A stretch of DNA of 10,532 nucleotides from an uncultured Rhodospirillaceae bacterium (GTDB lineage Bacteria > Pseudomonadota > Alphaproteobacteria > Thalassobaculales > Thalassobaculaceae). The position numbers and the translations under genes were made by a program. The DNA is taken from positions 1-10,532 of the forward strand of contig CALAHL010000837.1 of the NCBI GenBank assembly GCA_937891725.1. The letters are read 5' to 3'. Shown one piece after another: positions 1-5,472 of the stretch (positions are counted from its first letter, which is position 1; the number at the start of each line of letters is the position of its first letter). The notes under the pieces were generated by a model. It saw only the letters and a program-made list of their open reading frames with translations. It made no database searches and was not told the DNA's origin.

Positions 1-632
1 CTCTCGCCAAGCCGGTGCCACGAATTCACCACCTCGTCCGATTGCAGGAACGGCACGCCGTTCTGCGTCACCACGATGCCGCCGGGGTTCAGGCACCGTT
101 TGCAGTCTGCATAGAATGCAGCTGTGAACAGCACCTCACCCGGTCCGATCGGATCGGTCGAGTCCACAATGATCACGTCGAAGCGATCCGCCGTCTCGGC
201 CACGTATTTCGCACCGTCGGTAATCACCAGATCGAGGCGCGGATTGTCGAACGCGCCGGCCGAAAGCGACGGCAGATGCCTTTTCGACATGTCGACCACG
301 CCGGCATCGATCTCCACCATGGTGACCCGATCGACGCCCTGATGCTTCAGCACCTCGCGCGCCATGCCTCCGTCACCGCCGCCGATGATCAGAACATGGC
401 GTGCCGAGCCGTGCGCCGTCACCGGCACATGGGTCAGCATCTCATGATAAATGAACTCGTCGCCTTCCGTGGTCTGCACCACGCCGTCGAGGGTCAGGAC
501 CCGGCCAAACTTCGCGTTTTCGAAGATGATCAGGTCCTGAAGTCCCGTCTGGTCACGGAAGAGGACCTTGTCCATCCGGAGACCCTGGCTGATTTCAGCG
601 TGCAGGGTCTCCTTGAACCAGTCCTCTGCCAT
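1..632 (-). CDS. speE: Spermidine synthase, C-terminus cut by window edge
   Basis: Polyamine aminopropyltransferase: moves the aminopropyl group of decarboxylated S-adenosylmethionine to putrescine, giving spermidine and methylthioadenosine in the cytoplasm. The first 210 residues are visible; the family is usually about 280-290 residues, so roughly three quarters is present. The N-terminal beta domain (about 1-70) is followed by the Rossmann methyltransferase-like core: nucleotide-binding GGGDGG at 84-89, the MVEID strand end at 106-110, and the diagnostic VDSTDPIGP segment at 157-165 with the catalytic aspartate. The ATG start (632-630) shares its first base with the last base of the speD stop (TAATG), so translation is probably coupled to speD. 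The left edge of the window truncates it; no frameshift is seen in the visible part. The family assignment is very secure. Confidence 0.97.
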   Translation of the reverse strand, partial: MAEDWFKETLHAEISQGLRMDKVLFRDQTGLQDLIIFENAKFGRVLTLDGVVQTTEGDEFIYHEMLTHVPVTAHGSARHVLIIGGGDGGMAREVLKHQGVDRVTMVEIDAGVVDMSKRHLPSLSAGAFDNPRLDLVITDGAKYVAETADRFDVIIVDSTDPIGPGEVLFTAAFYADCKRCLNPGGIVVTQNGVPFLQSDEVVNSWHRLGE

Positions 633-1156
633 TAGACCACCATGCCCCGCTTGTGCTCACCGAGATTGACGGTGTCCGGCGTGAAGGCGCGTTTCAGCAC
701 CTCGATCGCCTTGTGCGGCTGTGCGTCGCCGCACATGAACACGTCGAGAGCGGCGTAGTCGCATTCGGGCCACGTGTGGATCGAGATATGCGATTCCGCC
801 AACACAGCCACCCCGGACACTCCGCCATTCGGCGAGAAGTGGTGCAGATGGATGTGCAGCAGCGTGGCGCCGGCGGCGACCACACATTCCTTCAGTGCGT
901 CCTCGATATGCTCGAGATCGTCCAGACGCGATGCCCCCCACAGATCGATGATCAGATGGGTTCCGGCATAGGTCAGACCGTCCTTCTTGACGAAGTGGTC
1001 CAGCCGTTCGTCCGAACTGGTGATCCCGGCGCTGGGAAGGCGCACGACGTTGTCATGCTCCTCGTAAGCCGCCGGAGAGGCGTTGGTTTCGACATGGAAT
1101 TCGCTCGGCTGAGTGGCCGAGTCCATCCCCAATTTGGTGGCGAGATGACGATCCAT
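632..1156 (-). CDS. speD: S-adenosylmethionine decarboxylase proenzyme (class 1B, pyruvoyl)
   Basis: Makes decarboxylated SAM, the aminopropyl donor for the SpeE encoded next to it. The 174-residue protein carries the bacterial proenzyme signature ESHISIHTWPE (121-131). By analogy with the Thermotoga enzyme, self-cleavage falls between Glu121 and Ser122, with Ser122 becoming the pyruvoyl group; the spacing of the other key residues, His127 and Cys142, also fits (+5 and +20 from the serine). A short core enzyme is about 120-130 residues, so the first roughly 60 residues (Ser/Glu/Asp-rich, no recognised domain) are an N-terminal extension. The start is supported by a strong Shine-Dalgarno (GGAGG at 1168-1164, 7 bases from the ATG), so the extension is probably translated. 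It overlaps speE by one base. Confidence 0.97.
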   Translation of the reverse strand: MDRHLATKLGMDSATQPSEFHVETNASPAAYEEHDNVVRLPSAGITSSDERLDHFVKKDGLTYAGTHLIIDLWGASRLDDLEHIEDALKECVVAAGATLLHIHLHHFSPNGGVSGVAVLAESHISIHTWPECDYAALDVFMCGDAQPHKAIEVLKRAFTPDTVNLGEHKRGMVV

Positions 1157-1161
1157 CCCCG

Positions 1162-1170
1162 TTCCTCCCT
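1162..1170 (-). promoter_or_regulatory. Ribosome binding site of speD
   Basis: AGGGAGGAA read on the minus strand, 7 bases from the GGAGG core to the ATG at 1156. It matters because it fixes the long form of SpeD: an internal start that would remove the N-terminal extension has no comparable site that I can see. Confidence 0.8.
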
Positions 1171-1199
1171 ATCAGAAGATTGACCCAGCTACCCTAGAC

Positions 1200-1353
1200 C
1201 CTCCACCCCCATGGACCACGACGGGCCCTACGGGACGAGCGGAATGGGCAGACAAGAAGACCCATCCCCGTTCTCCGGGATGGGACCCAAGTCTCGATGA
1301 AGCCTCACGCTCCATCGCGACCGTTCGCGTCGAGTTCACCTCCAGGTGGAATC
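1200..1353 (+). ncRNA. Candidate structured RNA, possibly 6S RNA (strand uncertain)
   Basis: Seen: nested arms pair in order to make a rod. 1202-1207 pairs with 1345-1350, 1212-1215 with 1341-1344, 1219-1223 with 1328-1332, 1230-1233 with 1321-1324, 1237-1241 with 1308-1312, 1250-1253 with 1291-1294, and an apical 8-bp stem 1261-1268 with 1277-1284. Two local hairpins compete on the 3' side: 1295-1303 with 1309-1317 (one A.C mismatch) and CGCGA/TCGCG at 1316-1329. Length (about 150 nt), the rod with an interrupted middle, and 3'-side hairpins fit 6S RNA, the inhibitor of sigma70 RNA polymerase. From memory, short blocks resemble E. coli 6S on the plus strand: CGGGCC in the 5' arm, then GAAGCCT and TTCACCT in the 3' arm. 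Against this, A.C mismatches become G.U pairs on the minus strand, which would make it a speD leader. No promoter is assigned. Confidence 0.4.
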
Positions 1354-1601
1354 ACCCCAGACGCAGGCACGTCAGTTTTTCGGCTGTCTGTACGCACTTA
1401 AAAAGAAAGACCAGGAGACGTGGGGAAATCCCCGCCGTGTCCCGGCCATTTCGTGAACGGGAGAATGGGGTCGAGCCCCTCTGTCGTCAAGCAGTTTCGA
1501 TCCTGTTTTCGAAGAGTTTTTCCGAATTTCCCCGCAGGTCTGGATTGACCGAAACACATGGCGGCGTTCAACTCGCTCTAAACCACATTGAGAGCTTACC
1601 C

Positions 1602-2288
1602 ATGCACCTGATCATCGGCGGAAAATGGTCGAGCACCTGGACGATGCGGGGCTGGCTGGCATGCAAGCTGTCCGGGCTCGATTTCACCACCGAGACGCTG
1701 TTCCTCTCGCGTCCCGACAGCAAGGCAAAGCTGGCGGCGATCTCGCCCACCGGGCGGATTCCGTTGCTGATCCATGACGACATGCGGATCACGGACACGC
1801 TGGCAATCGCTGAATATCTGTGGGAGCTGGCACCGGACAGTGCGATCTGGCCCGCCGACCGCCGGGCCCGCGCCGCAGCCCGCATGGTGGCGGCCGAGAT
1901 GCACGGCCATTTCTCGGAGGTTCGCGCCGCCCTGCCGATGAACCTGATCAAGCGCTGGCCGATCAAGGACGGCGTGCCTTCGAACGTGAAGCTGCTGGAC
2001 CGGCCCGGCGTGCGGGACAACATCGCGCGCGTCGAGACGATCTGGCGGGAAACGCGCCGCGCATGGGGGTCCAGTGGTCCCTACCTGTTCGGTTCGCATT
2101 TCACCTTCGCGGATGCCATGTACGCCCCAATGGCGAGCCGGCTTAGGACCTACTCCGTCGACATCGCAGCCGACAGCCAAGTCTATGTGAACGCCTGCCT
2201 CGACCACCCGTTGATTCTGGAGTGGATCGCCGGCGCCGAGGACCAGGCCCGCGAGATCGGCTGGGAGGCTGTAGCCGCTTGGCCGTGA
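1602..2288 (+). CDS. Glutathione S-transferase family protein
   Basis: A 228-residue two-domain GST-fold protein; the substrate is unknown, and the likely role is glutathione conjugation or reduction of small electrophiles in the cytoplasm. The N-terminal thioredoxin-like domain (about 1-78) opens with a Ser-Ser-Thr-Trp segment (10-13) where Ser-type bacterial GSTs carry their glutathione-activating serine. The cis-proline is in GRIPLL (Pro54). The position of the usual Glu-Ser glutathione-binding pair reads Asp65-Thr66 (ITDTLAIAEYL). The helical C-terminal domain includes the folding N-cap motif FTFADAMYAP (168-177). The ATG at 1602 was chosen because it gives a typical N-terminus and length; the reading frame is open upstream to 1437 but that part looks non-coding. 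The ribosome site before 1602 is weak. The LysE-type exporter follows after 74 bases on the same strand. Confidence 0.9.
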   Translation: MHLIIGGKWSSTWTMRGWLACKLSGLDFTTETLFLSRPDSKAKLAAISPTGRIPLLIHDDMRITDTLAIAEYLWELAPDSAIWPADRRARAAARMVAAEMHGHFSEVRAALPMNLIKRWPIKDGVPSNVKLLDRPGVRDNIARVETIWRETRRAWGSSGPYLFGSHFTFADAMYAPMASRLRTYSVDIAADSQVYVNACLDHPLILEWIAGAEDQAREIGWEAVAAWP

Positions 2289-2362
2289 CGCCGAGATGTG
2301 AGCCTTGACGGTGAGCAGCAGGCTGGGGCTGAGTACGCTCATCAAGATCCCGGGAGCGCGCT

Positions 2363-2995
2363 ATGTCCTTCGAAACCTGGCTGGCCTATCTGTCCATCTG
2401 CTTCACCATCCTGATCATCCCGGGTCCGACCGTGATGCTGGTCGTGGGCTACGCGCTCGGCGACGGGCGCAAGGCGGCGTTGGGCGCTGTCCGTGGGGTG
2501 CTGTTGGGGGATGCGGTGGCAATCTCGCTGTCCGCCCTCGGGCTCGGCGCGTTGTTGGCGGCCTCGGCAACTGCGTTCACAGTGCTGAAACTGGCGGGTG
2601 CGCTGTATCTCGTCTACCTCGGCATCAAGCTGTGGCGGGCACCGGTCAATCCGCACGGGCTGTCCGTTCCGACGGTGGAGGCCCGCCATGCGGCCCGCGA
2701 CAGGGCAATCAAAGGCTTTGTGGTCACGGTGCTGAATCCAAAGGGGCTGGCCTTCTTCCTCGCCTTCCTGCCGCAGTTCATGGTGGCCGACGCACCGGTC
2801 GCCCCGCAGGTCGCGATTCTGACCGCCACTTTCGTGGGCGTCGCCGCGATCACGAATTCCGGCTATGCCATCCTGGCCGGCAGCATCCGGGAGCGTCTGC
2901 GGAATCCGACCGTGCTGCGCTGGATCAACCGGGTCGGTGGCGGCTTCATGATCGCGGCCGGCGCGCTCACCGCCACCATGCGCCGGGTCAGCTGA
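2363..2995 (+). CDS. LysE/RhtB-family amino acid exporter
   Basis: Inner-membrane export carrier of the LysE/RhtB superfamily, which expels amino acids or related metabolites using the ion gradient. Its own substrate cannot be told from sequence. At 210 residues it has the normal length and about six hydrophobic segments (roughly 5-29, 38-60, 66-90, 116-136, 148-170, 186-205). Family marks are the PGP motif at 20-22 in helix 1 (IIPGPTVML), the helix 2-3 region with the LYLVYLGIKLW stretch (81-91), and LNPKG at 124-128. The start has a good ribosome site, GGGAG, 6 bases before the ATG. It may be co-transcribed with the GST gene 74 bases upstream. Its stop is only 3 bases from the stop of the convergent DUF1971 gene, with no obvious terminator between. 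Confidence 0.93.
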   Translation: MSFETWLAYLSICFTILIIPGPTVMLVVGYALGDGRKAALGAVRGVLLGDAVAISLSALGLGALLAASATAFTVLKLAGALYLVYLGIKLWRAPVNPHGLSVPTVEARHAARDRAIKGFVVTVLNPKGLAFFLAFLPQFMVADAPVAPQVAILTATFVGVAAITNSGYAILAGSIRERLRNPTVLRWINRVGGGFMIAAGALTATMRRVS

Positions 2996-2998
2996 GGG

Positions 2999-3271
2999 TT
3001 ATTTCCAGAACTCAATGTAAAAGCTGACCGGACCTGCCCGGGTCACGAAATGGACCACCTCCGGTTCGATCACGCAAGGTATGCCCGGAGACACCTCGAT
3101 TTGCACCTGAATGCTCGGCACTGTCAGCAGCAAATGCCCCGATATCACGGTGAGCACACCCCAAATACCGGCCTTGGTCGCGTGCGCACTCAGCAGGGCC
3201 TTTGGAATCGTGTCCGCCGCGAAGGTCGGCGTCCGACGATAGGCCGTTAATCCTCCCGGAAGTGCTCTCAT
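2999..3271 (-). CDS. DUF1971 (YeaR / TehB N-terminal domain-like) small protein
   Basis: A 90-residue single-domain protein of the DUF1971 family, a small beta-rich cupin-like fold. The same domain forms E. coli YeaR and the N-terminal part of Haemophilus influenzae TehB, which explains the frequent label tellurite resistance protein. Family features seen: the LPxxLxxYRRTPxF opening (4-17), a Thr-x-Pro then His30 and KAGIWG (33-38), and the C-terminal SPGxPxVIEPEVVHFV segment (61-76) with His74, ending in FYIEFWK. The biochemical function is unknown; E. coli yeaR is reported as induced by nitrate and nitric oxide. The ATG overlaps the stop of the truncated haemoglobin gene (ATGA), implying coupled translation and a shared role in nitrosative or redox stress (inference). 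Confidence 0.9.
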   Translation of the reverse strand: MRALPGGLTAYRRTPTFAADTIPKALLSAHATKAGIWGVLTVISGHLLLTVPSIQVQIEVSPGIPCVIEPEVVHFVTRAGPVSFYIEFWK

Positions 3272-3645
3272 GGGACCGCGCGGTCCAAGACTGCTCTGCT
3301 CAGGCTGCTGCCAATCCGCCGAGAGCGATCGATGAAGAGTTCAGCGGCATCGGGCGGACACACCGCCAAAGCCGAGTCCGCAAACATGCGGAGCCAAATC
3401 TCGAAATGCCGCCCGGTGAGGTTCGGTAGCGCCCGGTGCGTCTGGACCGGCTGGCCCTTAAAACCTCCGGATTTCAGCATCACCGCAGACCAGAATGAGA
3501 TCAGAAGCGTCCGGTGCGCATCCCAGTCCGCAACCGCGGCCTCGAAAATCGGACCCAGATCCGGGTCCAGTCGGATGCGGGCGTAGAAATGATCGACTAG
3601 GCGCCCGATCATGTGCTCATCAATTGCGACCGGGTCCGGTGTCAC
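3268..3645 (-). CDS. Group III truncated haemoglobin
   Basis: A 125-residue 2-on-2 globin of the group III (P-type) branch, a cytoplasmic haem protein thought to handle oxygen or nitric oxide. The pattern seen: FYARIRxDPDLGPIF (20-34) with the Phe20-Tyr21 pair in the B helix (Tyr21 is a likely ligand-stabilising tyrosine), Trp41 and His44 at the start of the E region, FWSAVML (51-57), a probable haem-coordinating histidine at His70 in QTHRALP, and HFEIWLRMF (80-88) in the G helix. The start is taken as a GTG at 3645 that overlaps the ridA stop (GTGA); an internal ATG at residue 12 would cut into the first helix. The gene overlaps its downstream partner by ATGA. Membership of group III is inferred from these motifs. 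Confidence 0.9.
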   Translation of the reverse strand: MTPDPVAIDEHMIGRLVDHFYARIRLDPDLGPIFEAAVADWDAHRTLLISFWSAVMLKSGGFKGQPVQTHRALPNLTGRHFEIWLRMFADSALAVCPPDAAELFIDRSRRIGSSLSRAVLDRAVP

Positions 3646-4034
3646 CTCTTGGCGACCAGATCGATCTCGACCAGCGCATCGCGGGCCAGACCGGTGACGC
3701 CGATGCAGGTCCGCGCCGGCAACCGGTCGGTCGGAAAATAGCGCGCATAGACCGCATTCATGGCCGCGTAGTCACGCTTGAATTCGGTGATGAAAACCCG
3801 CGCCTGGACCACATGGCTGAGGTCGAGATCGACCGCCGTCAGCACGGCCTGCAGGTTTTTGATCGTCAGATGAGTCTGCGCCTCGATCCCTTCCGGCAGC
3901 GGGGAATCGGGGTCGACCGGATCAATCGGCAACTGGCCGGTGATGAAGACGTAATCGCCGCAGTCCACCGCATGGCTGTAAGGTGCCACACCCGGAGGGG
4001 CGCCGTCCGTGTTTATGAATTTGGGCTCAGTCAT
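3642..4034 (-). CDS. ridA: RidA family protein (reactive enamine/imine deaminase)
   Basis: A 130-residue YjgF/YER057c/UK114 protein, active as a trimer. RidA hydrolyses reactive enamine/imine intermediates, such as 2-aminoacrylate from PLP enzymes acting on serine, threonine or cysteine. Seen: the N-terminal PYSHAVDCGDYVFITGQLPID stretch (18 to about 38), the helix with THLTIKNLQAVL (54-65), and the C-terminal PARTCIGVTGL segment where Arg108 matches the catalytic carboxylate-binding arginine, followed by VEIDLVAKR (122-130). The ATG has AGGA about 10 bases upstream. It lies 18 bases after bmt and overlaps the globin gene. Protection of the PLP-rich sulfur and amino acid metabolism encoded upstream is a reasonable inference. 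Subfamily and substrate cannot be fixed from sequence alone. Confidence 0.94.
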   Translation of the reverse strand: MTEPKFINTDGAPPGVAPYSHAVDCGDYVFITGQLPIDPVDPDSPLPEGIEAQTHLTIKNLQAVLTAVDLDLSHVVQARVFITEFKRDYAAMNAVYARYFPTDRLPARTCIGVTGLARDALVEIDLVAKR

Positions 4035-4052
4035 ACGGTATCTTTCCTGTTT

Positions 4053-5078
4053 TCAGCCCCGGCGGCGACGGCGCCCCGCGCGTCCCTCGGGTGCCGGTGC
4101 GTCATGGGCCGACATCAAATCTCCAGTCTTGCCCGTCAGCGGGCCGAGAACCTCGATGATCCGATCGAGGCTAGGCTTCTCGCCGCGCGGCCGCGTCTCA
4201 AGGGCCGTCCGCATCGCCCTAACATGCGCAGGCGACGTTCCACAGCAACCGCCGATAATGCGCGCGCCCAGATCGCGCGCCAGCACGGCATAATCCGCCA
4301 TCAGCTCTTCGGTCCCGCTATACCGAATTGCGCCGTCGACGAACTCGGGGATCCCGCAATTGGCCTTGGCCACCAACACGTCGCCGGCGCCGATCTCGTC
4401 TTCCATGCTCAAAAGTCCGGCCAGCAGGTCCGGCGCTCCGGTTCCGCAATTGCCGCCGAAGGCCAAGGGGCCATGGTCGCAGGCATGGGAAAGTTCTGCG
4501 AACCGGCGCGGCGTGACCCCCATCATGGTCCGGCCGTTGGTATCGAAGGACAGGGTGCAGACAGCGGGCAATCCGACAGCATTGGCGGCTTCCAGGGCCG
4601 CGTTGACCTCCTCTTCGGAGGACATGGTCTCGATCCAGGCAAGGTCCGCGCCGCCGGCCTTCAGCCCCCGCATCTGCTCAGTGAAGGACGCCACCCCATC
4701 GGCATGGCTGAGCGGGCCAACCGGTTGGAAAAGATCGCCCGTCGGACCGACAGAGCCGGCGTTCACAATCGGACGTCCGGCAAAGGCGATTTCAGCACCC
4801 AGCAGTTCCGCCGCCGCCTTGTTGATCTCGAATACACGATCCTGCGCCCCGTGGAGCTTCATACGGTTGGCCGTGCCGCCGAAGGTGTTGGTCAGCACGA
4901 CGTCAGAGCCGGCCTCGATGAACGATCGGTAGTGGGCCCGCACCTTCTCAGGCGCCTCGATATTCCACATCTCCGGCGCATCGCCATGAGCCAAGCCCAT
5001 CGCGAACAGATTGGTGCCGGTCGCCCCATCAGCCAGAAGCCATTCGCGCTCCGCCAGCAGATCTTCGATCACGCTCAT
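4053..5078 (-). CDS. bmt: Homocysteine S-methyltransferase, betaine-type (BHMT/bmt)
   Basis: A 341-residue TIM-barrel methyltransferase that regenerates methionine from homocysteine. Closest in character to the alphaproteobacterial betaine-homocysteine methyltransferases: it has only the homocysteine domain and none of the folate or cobalamin domains of MetH. Seen (numbered from the ATG at 5078): DGATGTNLF (17-25), TNTFGGT (63-69), the first zinc cysteine in GGNCGTG (Cys211), ANCGIPE (239-244), and the zinc pair in IGGCCGT (Cys278-Cys279). The tail ends in a run of arginines. The frame is open to a TTG 9 bases further upstream, but ATG at 5078 with GCGGGA 10 bases before it is the better start. 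Betaine rather than S-methylmethionine or dimethylsulfoniopropionate as donor is inference. It feeds the methionine/SAM pool that SpeD draws on. Confidence 0.92.
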   Translation of the reverse strand: MSVIEDLLAEREWLLADGATGTNLFAMGLAHGDAPEMWNIEAPEKVRAHYRSFIEAGSDVVLTNTFGGTANRMKLHGAQDRVFEINKAAAELLGAEIAFAGRPIVNAGSVGPTGDLFQPVGPLSHADGVASFTEQMRGLKAGGADLAWIETMSSEEEVNAALEAANAVGLPAVCTLSFDTNGRTMMGVTPRRFAELSHACDHGPLAFGGNCGTGAPDLLAGLLSMEDEIGAGDVLVAKANCGIPEFVDGAIRYSGTEELMADYAVLARDLGARIIGGCCGTSPAHVRAMRTALETRPRGEKPSLDRIIEVLGPLTGKTGDLMSAHDAPAPEGRAGRRRRRG

Positions 5079-5129
5079 CTGAAACAAATCCCGCTGATTA
5101 GAATGCTCACGCTAAAGGTCTCGCTGCCT

Positions 5130-5375
5130 CTAGGCCTGACGGCGCTTGGTTTCCCGCCGTCGATTGACGCCGGCCGCCGTCTGCCGTTGCCGCAATTCCT
5201 CCAAGACTGCCACCCGCTGCACATCGTCATAGCGGGACCAATGGGCGATCTCGGCCATGGTGCGCCAGCATCCCAAACAGAATTTGGTATCGCGATCGAT
5301 CTGACACACGCCCATGCAGGGGGACGGGATCGTGGCGGGAGCCTTTTGGGCATCGGAAGGCGATGATGTGTTCAT
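5130..5375 (-). CDS. DUF1289 small cysteine-motif protein
   Basis: An 81-residue protein with the DUF1289 signature: SPCMGVCQID (18-27) then FCLGCWRTMAEIAHWS (32-47), giving a Cys20-x3-Cys24-x8-Cys33-x2-Cys36 set that could bind a metal (inference), followed by a helical RxAVLxEL stretch (54-61) and a basic C-terminus. The function of the family is unknown; members often sit beside metabolic genes in Proteobacteria. ATG at 5375 is preferred because the family motif begins soon after it, although the bases upstream are pyrimidine-rich and no ribosome site is evident; a GTG at 5408 would add 11 residues. It is 51 bases upstream of bmt on the same strand and is probably the first gene of the five-gene run. 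The hairpin terminator of the previous unit lies just before it. Confidence 0.88.
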   Translation of the reverse strand: MNTSSPSDAQKAPATIPSPCMGVCQIDRDTKFCLGCWRTMAEIAHWSRYDDVQRVAVLEELRQRQTAAGVNRRRETKRRQA

Positions 5376-5413
5376 GGGGAGAGACCGTACAGGTTTGAAT
5401 CCATGCACTGCAC

Positions 5414-5449
5414 AAAAAAACGACGCCGAATTGCAATCCGGCGTCGTTT
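5414..5449 (-). terminator. Intrinsic terminator after the DJ-1/PfpI gene
   Basis: An 11-bp stem (5418-5428 with 5439-5449; core CGACGCCG/CGGCGTCG) is followed on the minus strand by seven T (5420-5414). It starts 24 bases past the PfpI-type stop at 5473, so it ends that transcript and separates it from the DUF1289-bmt unit. The loop contains ATTGCAAT, so the DNA is a 30-bp dyad with a single mismatch. On the plus strand only a short T-run follows, so it is mainly a minus-strand terminator. Confidence 0.88.
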
Positions 5450-5472
5450 AAAGACTTATTTAGGCCTGACGC

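Larger units (their letters stand above)
1157..1601. other. 445-bp intergenic region between divergent speD and GST genes
   Basis: No protein gene is convincing here: plus-strand reading continuous with the GST frame from 1437 lacks a ribosome site and resembles no family. The left half (1201-1351) is dense in inverted repeats, described separately as an RNA candidate. It is followed by a short GACG/CGTC dyad (1360-1363 with 1370-1373) and five T (1376-1380). The right half has short dyads: GGGG/CCCC at 1422-1433, TCCCG/CGGGA at 1440-1462 and GGGG/CCCC at 1467-1479. A TTGACC at 1545-1550 could be a -35 element for the GST gene, but the matching -10 is poor. The speD promoter should also be here; I cannot place it with confidence. 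Confidence 0.7.

Noticed and set aside
1180..1195. TTGACC and TACCCT near the left end of the RNA candidate as its promoter.
   Set aside because: The two elements are only 4 bases apart, incompatible with sigma70 spacing.
1189..1212. Seven-codon minus-strand reading frame (ATG GGG ... TAG) in the speD leader, recalling the uORFs of eukaryotic SAM decarboxylase genes.
   Set aside because: No ribosome site precedes it, and such short frames arise easily by chance. No bacterial precedent known to me.
1467..1480. GGGGTCGAGCCCCT as a tRNA T-arm.
   Set aside because: The loop is five bases and lacks the TTC start; no acceptor stem or anticodon arm of proper size can be built around it.
1545..1573. 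TTGACC-17-TCAACT as GST promoter.
   Set aside because: The -10 hexamer matches consensus poorly (3 of 6), so it is not reported as a feature.
1437..1601. In-frame 55-codon N-terminal extension of the GST.
   Set aside because: GST families start at the beta strand that begins at 1602; the extension has no domain, and its codon pattern does not resemble the gene.
3495..5366. Very long plus-strand open frame (over 600 codons) opposite the bmt-ridA-globin run.
   Set aside because: It is antisense to four well-supported genes; GC-rich codon bias on the real strand creates such stop-free shadows. The translation shows no family features.
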